Shown here piece by piece: positions 1 through 6,746 of a stretch of DNA of 64,000 nt. Positions within the stretch are counted from its first letter, which is position 1; every line of letters starts with the position of its first letter. The notes under the pieces were generated by a model that had not been told where the DNA came from, ran no database searches, and saw nothing but the letters and a program-made list of their open reading frames with translations. Source of the stretch: Paenibacillus sp. LS1 (lineage in GTDB: Bacteria; Bacillota; Bacilli; Paenibacillales; Paenibacillaceae). The position numbers were made by a program, and so were the translations under genes. The DNA is taken from assembly GCF_026013365.1 (NCBI RefSeq), contig NZ_JAPDOE010000005.1, positions 62,001-126,000 of the forward strand, given 5' to 3'.

Positions 1-86
1 ATAACGTATCCCAACAGGCCGTTTCTAAACTACGAACAAAAGCGCTAAAAAAAATAAGGGAATATGCATCCCAACAAAAGGACTGA
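1..86 (+). CDS. C-terminal end of a SigO-like RNA polymerase sigma factor (partial)
   Basis: The frame is open from the window edge (first full codon at 3) to TGA at 84-86. It encodes about 27 residues that read like the end of a sigma-70 region 4 recognition helix: SQQAVSKLRTKALKKI followed by a short basic tail. The next gene overlaps or abuts it and is RsoA-like. In Bacillus subtilis the split sigma factor SigO (YvrI) is encoded next to RsoA, and YvrJ lies nearby; a YvrJ-like gene is also present here at 1794. I infer a SigO-type sigma subunit supplying promoter -35 recognition. The rest of the gene lies outside the window. Confidence 0.6.
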   Translation, partial: NVSQQAVSKLRTKALKKIREYASQQKD

Positions 87-93
87 TATCTAT

Positions 94-351
94 ATGGATT
101 GTTTAATGACCCTGCTAATACAAGCTAGAGAGAATGATAAAAATGCTATGGAGTCAATCATCGTGAAGTTCAATCCCAAGTTGCAGAAATCACTCTATCA
201 AACTACGCAGCAGGATCGTAATGATCTGAAGCAGGAAATTCATCTAAAGATCATTGAAGCGGTATACAAATATGATCTCGAAACGGTTCCTGGTTTATGG
301 GAGTTCATTCATACCAAAGAGGATGAAGATATGCTTCTCCAGCCAAATTGA
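94..351 (+). CDS. RsoA-like sigma co-factor (helix-turn-helix domain of the HTH_16 type)
   Basis: 85 residues. The pattern LIQARENDKNAMESIIVKFNP followed by DLKQEIHLKIIEAV resembles sigma region 2-like small proteins such as RsoA, which pair with SigO to form a two-subunit sigma factor. I prefer the ATG at 94: an AAAAGGA sequence sits about 11 bases upstream and the preceding gene stops at 86, so translation is probably coupled. An ATG at 64 would also be in frame but lies inside the upstream gene. With its neighbour it probably forms a dedicated transcription switch for genes in this cluster; the targets are not visible from sequence. Confidence 0.6.
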   Translation: MDCLMTLLIQARENDKNAMESIIVKFNPKLQKSLYQTTQQDRNDLKQEIHLKIIEAVYKYDLETVPGLWEFIHTKEDEDMLLQPN

Positions 352-480
352 GTTCTGTATCTGATTCACATCTTTAAGATATTTAACAATTATCCGTTTA
401 GCCAACTAAACGGTATTTCTCGATTTGAGTTTATGGTAAAGGTTCATTTGTTCTATTTACATCTTATCGGAGGTGGTTTT

Positions 481-1350
481 ATGTTGGAGAATGTGCCTTC
501 CAGTCTTCAAATAACTAGCTGTGTAGATAAGAAAGGATCAGAAGTCTTTCCTTCTATTAATGCTGAGAAGTTGTGGAAAGAAGGTATCAAGGGGAAGGGG
601 AGCGTTGTTGCTATCATTGATGGCAACTGTCAGATTAACAATCCGGAATTGAATGATCGGATTATTGGCGGCATGAACTTTGTATCTGGAGAGGAGCCAT
701 CTGATTATACGGTTACACCGAATCATGGTTCTGCTCATATCACCGAATCTCCAATGTGTAATGTGGTTATTGGGAGTGCCCCACTTGCTAAGTTGCTTGT
801 TCTAAAGGTGACAAATGACCAGGGAATTGCGTTTAACAATGATGTCATTAGGGCAATATTCTATGCAATCTACTGGAGAGGCCAGGGCGGTGAGCGTGTA
901 GGAATCTTGACGATATCTTTAAGAGTATCAGAGCACGACCCTATGCTTTACAACGCAATTAAATTGGCAACATCACATCATATACTAGTTGTTGCCTCCA
1001 CAGGGGTGCTGACACGTGCAAATGATTCTGGAAATCATCGTGATTATCCTGAGATTGTGTCGGTTGGGGCGCTTGATGAAGGAGGGGGTCCTTCGCATAC
1101 AGGCAACCTATACAGCTATGCAGACATTTACGCAATGGATCAATTCCTATTCACTTCTGAAATAGGGCACGATATGTACATATCTGGTCCTTCAGTAGCC
1201 ACTGCTCACGTAGCAGGTGCAGCAGCTCTGCTGTTACAGGCACTTAAATCCGAGAATAGGGAGCCTATTACAACAAGTGAGCTGCTAATCGAACTGAAGC
1301 GAAATACAGTTAGGATAGAACCCAATAAGCAAATGCTTTATTTCACATAG
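481..1350 (+). CDS. degenerate subtilisin-like (S8) protein, probable pseudoprotease
   Basis: 289 residues, no signal peptide, start ATG 481 behind CGGAGGTGG. The subtilisin fold is recognisable: VVAIIDGNCQ (normally DTG), NHGSAHI (normally HGTHVAG), LTISLRVS (normally MSLGG) and SGPSVATAHVAGAAALL (normally GTSMAAPHVAGA). Asp, His and Ser of the triad appear present, but the oxyanion region reads ASTGVLTRAND in place of ASGNSG, so the catalytic Asn is missing and the surrounding glycines are changed. Its neighbour at 2189 is an intact homologue of the same length. I infer a pseudoenzyme, perhaps a regulator, inhibitor or binding partner of the intact protease. Residual activity cannot be excluded. 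Confidence 0.75.
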   Translation: MLENVPSSLQITSCVDKKGSEVFPSINAEKLWKEGIKGKGSVVAIIDGNCQINNPELNDRIIGGMNFVSGEEPSDYTVTPNHGSAHITESPMCNVVIGSAPLAKLLVLKVTNDQGIAFNNDVIRAIFYAIYWRGQGGERVGILTISLRVSEHDPMLYNAIKLATSHHILVVASTGVLTRANDSGNHRDYPEIVSVGALDEGGGPSHTGNLYSYADIYAMDQFLFTSEIGHDMYISGPSVATAHVAGAAALLLQALKSENREPITTSELLIELKRNTVRIEPNKQMLYFT

Positions 1351-1421
1351 CAAAACAAGTTGCTTCTGGGGTTGTTAAATCCTTCTTAAGCATCACTTTC
1401 TTAGTATAGAAAAGCAGTTAT

Positions 1422-1492
1422 GGGGGTATCGCCAAGCGGTAAGGCAAAGGTCTGCAAAACCTTTATCCCCGGTTCGATTCCGGGTATCCCCT
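1422..1492 (+). tRNA. tRNA-Cys (anticodon GCA)
   Basis: A full cloverleaf can be drawn. The acceptor stem GGGGGTA pairs with TATCCCC with one G-T wobble; the D arm is GCC...GGC; the anticodon stem AAGGT/ACCTT closes the loop CTGCAAA, giving anticodon GCA; the T arm is CCCGG-TTCGATT-CCGGG. CCA is not encoded. It is the only tRNA in the window. It sits just before a CxxC glutaredoxin-like gene and near a cysteine-rich phospholipase-like gene. Isolated tRNA genes are often integration sites or part of mobile-element cargo. Confidence 0.95.
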
Positions 1493-1524
1493 TGAAAAAC
1501 CACTAATAGAATGGAGGAAGATTG

Positions 1525-1761
1525 ATGAAAAAGGATATTACTGTGTATACGAAGTGGAGTTGTGTGCATTGCGTCAAAATGAAAGAATGGCTAAAGGAAA
1601 ACCATATCGATTACAAAGAAACGGATGTAACAGAGATCAGCGATCCGAATCTGCTTGAGACGATTAAAGGTGTTCCTCACACTATCATTAAGAACGAAGA
1701 TGGTACAGAGAACGTGGTTACTGGTTTTAACGTGAAAACGCTTAGTGGAATGCTTCTGTAA
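1525..1761 (+). CDS. glutaredoxin/thioredoxin-like disulfide protein
   Basis: 78 residues; start ATG 1525 with GGAGGAAG 5 bases upstream (an in-frame TTG just before it is less likely). Features of the glutaredoxin/NrdH fold are the N-terminal strand ITVYTKWSC, a CVHC active site near residues 13-16, the helix MKEWLKENHIDY, the cis-Pro motif GVPHTII around residue 50, and a terminal TGFNVKTL helix. It would reduce or exchange disulfides in the cytosol. The partner is unknown; a cysteine-rich phospholipase-like protein is encoded 1.5 kb downstream on the same strand. Confidence 0.8.
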   Translation: MKKDITVYTKWSCVHCVKMKEWLKENHIDYKETDVTEISDPNLLETIKGVPHTIIKNEDGTENVVTGFNVKTLSGMLL

Positions 1762-1793
1762 TTCTTTCTTACCTCTTTGAAAGGGGGATATGT

Positions 1794-2000
1794 ATGAGTG
1801 CAGAGGAGATCATTTCATTGATAGCAAATGTAGGATTTCCAGTATCGTTATGTGTTATCCTTCTTCGTTATATCTTACAGACATTAGGAGAAAAACTAGA
1901 TAGATTAGATCAGTCCGTGAATCAACTTATTTTAACGATTAAAGATCTAAATATCCAACAAAGTTCAATCGCTAGCAAAGAAGAACATCACTCGGATTGA
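1794..2000 (+). CDS. yvrJ: YvrJ-family small membrane protein
   Basis: 68 residues; RBS GAAAGGGGG ends 4 bases before ATG 1794. The N-terminal SLIANVGFPVSLCVILLRYI forms one transmembrane segment (about residues 8-27), followed by an amphipathic stretch LGEKLDRLDQSVNQLI of coiled-coil character. This matches the YvrJ family, whose Bacillus member lies beside the SigO/RsoA genes. YvrJ also resembles BhlA/UviB holin-like peptides in layout. The function is unknown; a membrane-sensor or holin-like role is possible but unproven. Confidence 0.7.
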   Translation: MSAEEIISLIANVGFPVSLCVILLRYILQTLGEKLDRLDQSVNQLILTIKDLNIQQSSIASKEEHHSD

Positions 2001-2082
2001 TAAGGACTTATTTTACTTTCCCTCCCTGAGGCCCCCCCCAGTATAAATAAAAATCCTGTCTGAATATAAAAATGAGTCTATC

Positions 2083-2112
2083 AAAGCAACCTACTCAAGG
2101 TTGTTTTTTTGT
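2083..2112 (+). terminator. rho-independent terminator
   Basis: AGCAACC and GGTTGTT form a short stem separated by tactcaa and followed by a run of seven T. It lies after the YvrJ-like gene and before the subtilisin gene, so the protease is probably transcribed separately. Confidence 0.7.
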
Positions 2113-2188
2113 TTTTGTTTACACTTTTTATTCTAGAGGGATTCATATGCACTTGATCCCAATGCAAATAATGAAGGAGTGATTTATT

Positions 2189-3103
2189 TTGAAAGATGGC
2201 GCAAAGGAAATCGTTCTAATTCCAAATGCTATTGCTTCAATTTATGAGGAAAGTGATGAAATCCCACTTGGTGTAAAAATGGTGGGTGCGCTTAATTATT
2301 GGAAGGAAGGTTTTACGGGAAAAGATGTTGTCGTTGCAGTTATTGATACGGGATGTCAGATGGATCATCCGGACCTTAGGAACAACATTATTGCAGGAAG
2401 AAACTTTACGCCGGATTTTGGAGGGGACGTTAGTAATTATGGAGATACACTGTTTCATGGTACTCACGTTGCTGGTATTATTGCTGGTTCTCTAAATAAT
2501 GAAGGTATTGTTGGAGTAGCACCCGATGCCAAGTTACTGATTCTTAAGGCTATTTCTGAGAGCGGTGAGGGGACATACGATTATCTGATCAGGGCGATTG
2601 ATTACGCTTTACATTGGAGAGGGGACACTGGGCAAAGGGTACGTATAATTACCATGTCATTGGGAGGTAGTAAGGACCATAGGGGGCTGTATGAAGCCAT
2701 AATGCGTGCCATTAAGGAAAATATCCTGGTTATTTGTGCTTCAGGTAATTCAGGAGACAATGATTTAGATACAGATGAGTTTATGTACCCAGGATACTAC
2801 GAGGAAGTCGTACAGGTCGGTGCTGTGGATTTGGATTGCTTATTGGCCCCATTTTCAAACTCAAACGATCAGATCGATTTATACGCACCTGGGGTTGGTG
2901 TGTTATCGACAATTCCAAAATCACGTTATGCTGAAATGTCTGGGACTTCAATGGCAGCACCTCATGTGGCAGGAGCTGCTGCTCTATTAATCAACAAGTT
3001 TGAGCTGCTCACATCGAGAGTGATGTCGGAATCCGAACTATATGCGGCCCTTAGGCAGAATACAGATGATTACGGAAAGCTGAAAATATTACATCTCAAA
3101 TAG
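2189..3103 (+). CDS. intracellular-type subtilisin serine protease (ISP-like, S8 family)
   Basis: 304 residues starting at TTG 2189 behind AAGGAG. All catalytic motifs are intact: VVVAVIDTGCQMDHPDL (Asp), HGTHVAGIIAG (His), ICASGNSGD (oxyanion Asn) and SGTSMAAPHVAGAAALL (Ser). No signal peptide is present. The N-terminus EIVLIPN resembles the LIPY motif of the inhibitory propeptide of Bacillus intracellular subtilisins, which is removed on activation. It is likely a cytosolic Ca-dependent protease. Its paralogue 840 bases upstream is degenerate, and a phospholipase-like gene follows 130 bases downstream, so a processing relationship is conceivable. Confidence 0.88.
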   Translation: MKDGAKEIVLIPNAIASIYEESDEIPLGVKMVGALNYWKEGFTGKDVVVAVIDTGCQMDHPDLRNNIIAGRNFTPDFGGDVSNYGDTLFHGTHVAGIIAGSLNNEGIVGVAPDAKLLILKAISESGEGTYDYLIRAIDYALHWRGDTGQRVRIITMSLGGSKDHRGLYEAIMRAIKENILVICASGNSGDNDLDTDEFMYPGYYEEVVQVGAVDLDCLLAPFSNSNDQIDLYAPGVGVLSTIPKSRYAEMSGTSMAAPHVAGAAALLINKFELLTSRVMSESELYAALRQNTDDYGKLKILHLK

Positions 3104-3147
3104 GTTGTGAACGGACCATGTAGAGATACTTTATTAGATATAAGGAC

Positions 3148-3204
3148 GCTGACCAGTCAAGACCTGGCAGCAACCTTGGATTAAATTACTGCAGGGTTTA
3201 ATCC
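3148..3204 (+). promoter_or_regulatory. structured leader upstream of the phospholipase-like gene
   Basis: Two consecutive hairpins lie in the 131-base gap before the gene at 3235. The first is GCTG-a-CCAG/CTGGCAGC at 3148-3171. The second is GGATTAAA (3178-3185) pairing perfectly with TTTAATCC (3197-3204). No T-run follows, so these are not plain terminators. A 5' regulatory RNA element is likely. I tried SAM, TPP and c-di-GMP riboswitch signatures from memory and none fits well. Confidence 0.4.
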
Positions 3205-3234
3205 ACTAATTCAACTATACTGGAGGAATTAAAA

Positions 3235-3864
3235 ATGAGTACAAATTATAAACGCGAATTGAGCAAAGTGGAGAAAGAATTCTTGGCAAACAGCTTGAAA
3301 GCAAATCCAGGGGTGCAAACCATAGTAGATTATTTCACCAAGGAAGGATTCATCGCTGAATCCCAGTTCAACATCACGAATGCGGTACAACTTCAAACAG
3401 CCGAACAAGGTGGGACAGTTACTGAAATCGAGCTTGGTGATACGGCATATGTCTGGTACAGCAACTTCACACGTGTTGAGCACCCGGAGAACATTGAGCA
3501 AGTGATCGGTGTCATTGTTGAGGATGGGAAAGAAAAGCAATATGAGATTGTTAATGACTCCGTGCAGCTGATTAATGAAGCTGAAGTTGTTGAGACAGCT
3601 GCTAAGGAAGACATCGTTACACCACAAGATAATTGCTTTATTCATGGTAACTGGTGTGGGCCTGGCTGTAGTGGTCCAAGTGCTCCGGTTGATGCAACGG
3701 ATCGTTGCTGCATGAACCATGATAAGTGCTATGAAGCAAACGGCTACTTCAGTTGTCAGTGTGACTGGAACGTGCTGGACTGCTTGAGAGGTGTGTCTGG
3801 TTTTGCAGCTGGGATCGTTAGAGCCTACTTTGTTGCTGCACAAGTGGCCGGCGCGTGTTCTTAA
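3235..3864 (+). CDS. cytosolic phospholipase A2-like protein with N-terminal pro-region
   Basis: 209 residues; ATG 3235 with TGGAGGAATT upstream. The C-terminal 75 residues carry the PLA2 signature: HGNWCGPGC is the calcium loop (xCGxG), and DRCCMNHDKCY is the active-site helix with the His-Asp dyad and adjacent cysteines. More cysteines follow (FSCQCDW, LDCL), consistent with disulfides. No N-terminal signal peptide is seen. Residues 1-130 are acidic, with no recognised domain, and could be a pro-domain. The last 30 residues (SGFAAGIVRAYFVAAQVAGA) are hydrophobic. It would hydrolyse phospholipids at the membrane. It could be a defence effector, a bacteriocin-like protein or a lytic factor. 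Confidence 0.75.
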   Translation: MSTNYKRELSKVEKEFLANSLKANPGVQTIVDYFTKEGFIAESQFNITNAVQLQTAEQGGTVTEIELGDTAYVWYSNFTRVEHPENIEQVIGVIVEDGKEKQYEIVNDSVQLINEAEVVETAAKEDIVTPQDNCFIHGNWCGPGCSGPSAPVDATDRCCMNHDKCYEANGYFSCQCDWNVLDCLRGVSGFAAGIVRAYFVAAQVAGACS

Positions 3865-3894
3865 GATAAATGAAGTAACTCATTACCTGTGATT

Positions 3895-3937
3895 AATACA
3901 ATGACCGAATCCTGATACAGGGTTCGGTCATTGTATT
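3895..3937. terminator. strong bidirectional terminator hairpin
   Basis: A 15-bp perfect stem (AATACAATGACCGAA and its complement) encloses a 13-base loop. It lies between convergent genes and ends the first cluster. Confidence 0.8.
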
Positions 3938-3941
3938 TCGG

Positions 3942-4241
3942 TTATGGACCAAGAATCAAGGTTCCGAAAAACATATACAGTGGGAACAGTAATAGGGCAA
4001 ATATATTGATTATGATAAGTATGGTATCTGTCTTCGTATGAACTTTCTTTTGTGCGAAATAAACTGCCAATAATCCTATGGGCGGGAGAATGAACGTTGA
4101 TTTGATCCCAATACCGTCAAGAAATTGACCATAGTGAATAAACAAGCCATCAATACAAAACAAGGCTACCGTAACAATGAAGGTTGCACCAGATGTAAAG
4201 CGTAATTTCTTTGGACTCAAGTCTGATTCACATCCATTCAC
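3942..4241 (-). CDS. small three-TM membrane protein, unknown function
   Basis: 99 residues (GTG start at 4241; the RBS is weak, so the start is tentative). After a polar, basic N-terminus there are three hydrophobic segments at about residues 17-35, 45-62 and 73-97. The last ends the protein in LYMFFGTLILGP. No family is recognised. It is convergent with the phospholipase-like gene and shares its terminator. Confidence 0.6.
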   Translation of the reverse strand: MNGCESDLSPKKLRFTSGATFIVTVALFCIDGLFIHYGQFLDGIGIKSTFILPPIGLLAVYFAQKKVHTKTDTILIIINIFALLLFPLYMFFGTLILGP

Positions 4242-4495
4242 CTAATGTAATGTAGAATTAAATTGAAGTACCAGAACGATACATATAGATTTTACCATTA
4301 TTTCAAATAAGATTAAAGTGAGCGTTTGAAACCACTTACATTAGTGAATTAGAAGAGTTGCTTAGAATATAACTATAGGTCTCAGTTTTGATTTCTAATG
4401 TAATGACGATTGGTTCATATCAAAGTAACTTATGGATTTATTAAATTATCTCTCAGCTATGTCCGATATATAGTACGTAAAAGGAGGAGAGGAAA

Positions 4496-5503
4496 ATACA
4501 TAACAGGGGTAATAAAATCAAGTTTGGATTAGTCAGTGTATTTCTCATGGCAATGACCATAGGACTGATAGGGTGTTCGTCCAATCAAAACAACAGGATT
4601 ACCGTAGATATCACAGTGAAAGAAGAGTTTGACAGCGATAATCGCCTCAAAATTTACGGTAACACTAATCTGCCAGACGATATGGAATTGATGCTTTCAA
4701 TTACTGGTGAAGATGAATATTCCATTCAATCTAAGGTGCACGTGTATAATGGATTTTTTGAGAGTGATTGGATGTCTAATCAAGGGGAAGGACTTAAATC
4801 TGGAAACTACAATCTTCTACTGACTTCTTCAGCGGCCACACTACAACCTAATGATGTACAGAAATTACTTGGCCAACAAGGTGAAAATCTCGCTGGGGAG
4901 TACATAGTTCCTGTGGAGCCTATAGGCAATCTTGTAGGATTCACATATGCATTTCACACGGATTCTTTTTCCAATACAGTCCTTGAAGAGGAGGATGTAT
5001 GGGAGACGGTGAATGGCCACTTAGCAACAGGACAATATAAACTAGCAACAGAGCTTATTGATCAGCTACCCGATCCTAGCAACGATCTTCAGATGATGCA
5101 GTACTTCATAACGTATCAAATTCAGAAAAACCTGGGTGAAGATAAAAAAGCACTAGAATCTTTAGATAAAATACCCAGCGGATATACCGGCCGTAATGAG
5201 GATTTAGTGTCGTATTACAAATATTTAGAGCATTTTTATGAGGATTCAGCACCATTCAGTTTTAATGATTATGTGAGCCTCTATAGAAAGAACCGAATAA
5301 CGCCCACTTCGTTTTCCTATTACAAACAACAATTTTCTGATGAGAATAATGATCCGAGTTCGAATAGCGAATCTATACCGACTTTGATCAAAGAAGGCGA
5401 TATTAATGTCTATGGAGAATATCAACCGGTGGAAACGATGACAGCAGAAGAATTACTCGCTGAACTAGAAGAGATTGTAAAGCATTCGTTACCATCGAAA
5501 TAA
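4496..5503 (+). CDS. lipoprotein of unknown function, apparently with an ATA start codon
   Basis: The first conventional start is ATG 4547, but that would leave a signal peptide without its basic region. Reading upstream in frame gives a complete lipoprotein leader, NKIKFGLVSVFLMAM then TIGLIGC|SS with a good lipobox. AAGGAGGAGAGG lies with its GGAGG core exactly 8 bases before an in-frame ATA at 4496, and no ATG, GTG or TTG is available there. About 335 residues. The mature part has a beta-rich N-terminal half (about residues 20-130) and a helical, TPR-like C-terminal half. It would be anchored to the outer face of the cell membrane. The DUF2441-like gene follows 37 bases later and is probably co-transcribed. 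Confidence 0.7.
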   Translation: MHNRGNKIKFGLVSVFLMAMTIGLIGCSSNQNNRITVDITVKEEFDSDNRLKIYGNTNLPDDMELMLSITGEDEYSIQSKVHVYNGFFESDWMSNQGEGLKSGNYNLLLTSSAATLQPNDVQKLLGQQGENLAGEYIVPVEPIGNLVGFTYAFHTDSFSNTVLEEEDVWETVNGHLATGQYKLATELIDQLPDPSNDLQMMQYFITYQIQKNLGEDKKALESLDKIPSGYTGRNEDLVSYYKYLEHFYEDSAPFSFNDYVSLYRKNRITPTSFSYYKQQFSDENNDPSSNSESIPTLIKEGDINVYGEYQPVETMTAEELLAELEEIVKHSLPSK

Positions 5504-5540
5504 GATACAAATGTATAGCTTCAGAAGGAGGAGGGTCTTA

Positions 5541-6158
5541 ATGAAAATTGTGTATAATGAACGGTACTTCCATATACAACGAAATAAAAGCTGGGGCGAA
5601 TCAGATCATTGGGATATTGGATCTACCATTAAGATAGGAGACCGTCATAATAAATTAATGAAAGAACGATACTTGACTGACTATAAGATGCCGACACAAA
5701 TTGACCTTGAGAAGTTACATTTAGATGCCTCTGTAAATCCCTTTTATCTGCGTAACATCGGGATTGTGTACCATGAGTATATTATCAAAACAAGAGAGTA
5801 CATTTTTGAAAATGAAAGGCTACTAATCAATCCAGACCTGCCATCTCGGTTCACTTGCTTATTTTTGACTGATATAGATGGAATCGAATTCTGGAAACAG
5901 AGATTACTAAATAATCCTGATCAACAGCCTTATACCATCTACGAAATTAGCGTTTCTGGACGAATTCATAAAGCTAACCAACATTATGTAGAGTTAAACA
6001 CGAGAAGCCAAGAGTATAATCATCAGTCAGCGAGGGAATATTGGAGTGGTGTTGATGCTGATAAAGAAGGAAGTGAATATCTTTTTGTTGGAGATATGCT
6101 AGTGAAAAATCGTGAAGATTTCAACGTGGGTAGAGAATATAAAGAAATAATTCGCTGA
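5541..6158 (+). CDS. DUF2441-like protein
   Basis: 205 residues; start ATG 5541 behind AGAAGGAGGAGG. Features that recall the DUF2441 family are an N-terminal strand YFHIQRNKSW, a GSTIKIGDRHNK turn, a central PSRFTCLFLTDIDGIEFWKQ motif, the strand YTIYEISVSGRI and a late tryptophan-rich AREYWSGV segment. Some workers relate this fold to RES/ADP-ribosyltransferase-like enzymes; I cannot confirm activity from sequence. It is downstream of, and probably in one operon with, the lipoprotein. Confidence 0.55.
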   Translation: MKIVYNERYFHIQRNKSWGESDHWDIGSTIKIGDRHNKLMKERYLTDYKMPTQIDLEKLHLDASVNPFYLRNIGIVYHEYIIKTREYIFENERLLINPDLPSRFTCLFLTDIDGIEFWKQRLLNNPDQQPYTIYEISVSGRIHKANQHYVELNTRSQEYNHQSAREYWSGVDADKEGSEYLFVGDMLVKNREDFNVGREYKEIIR

Positions 6159-6209
6159 ACGTGTCCGATTTTCTGTTTTTGGTCCCTATGATAGTAAAGG
6201 GGGATTACC

Positions 6210-6356
6210 ATGAATGAATTGGCCATCATGTGTGAAATATGTGAGAAAAACATAGCGTATATATGCAAAGATGAAGGTGAGATGCAGAATCTGCTTACAT
6301 CCACCCAGGAGTACTCCTACTTCCTACTCTGTGAGAAATGCTCTAGATTAGATTGA
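6210..6356 (+). CDS. 48-residue zinc-ribbon-like small protein
   Basis: ATG 6210 has AAAGGGGGA 5 bases upstream and the frame runs to TGA at 6354. Two CxxC knuckles, CEIC near residue 8 and CEKC near residue 42, would form a single zinc site. No other domain is present. It lies 51 bases after the DUF2441-like gene and immediately before a terminator, so it is probably the last gene of that operon. Confidence 0.6.
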   Translation: MNELAIMCEICEKNIAYICKDEGEMQNLLTSTQEYSYFLLCEKCSRLD

Positions 6357-6374
6357 CGGGTTGGGTGAAACATT

Positions 6375-6399
6375 AAGGACGACTTATTCGTCCTTTTTG
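6375..6399 (+). terminator. rho-independent terminator
   Basis: AAGGACGA and TCGTCCTT form an 8-bp stem with a 5-base loop, followed by TTTTGT. It closes the lipoprotein/DUF2441/zinc-ribbon operon. Confidence 0.8.
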
Positions 6400-6746
6400 T
6401 CGTTCCGTAAATACTACTGGTTAATCGACATTCTCATTAAAAATAGTACCAAACCTAAGTTGGATATATAATATGGTTAGTTGTTCAACATAAACAAAGT
6501 GGGTATTGTAGGGTTTGAAATATTTCTTGAAACATATGGTCCATAAAATTCCCCATGAGGAGGTACTGTGGTATGCATCCACGACAAATTAAATCTACTC
6601 TAGCAACCCTCTCACGCTATAGTAAGGGTGAAAATATTTCACACGAGGTTATGAGGATCGTCGCTTCCGATATGCTTGAGATACATAATAAAATTTCGGA
6701 GGAGCTGTATGAGCAAGAGCAGGATTATGATAAATTGTTTCACAGC

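Noticed and set aside
3148..3204. SRP RNA or SAM riboswitch
   Set aside because: Only short similarity such as GCAACC; the conserved SRP tetraloop helix and the SAM core are absent.
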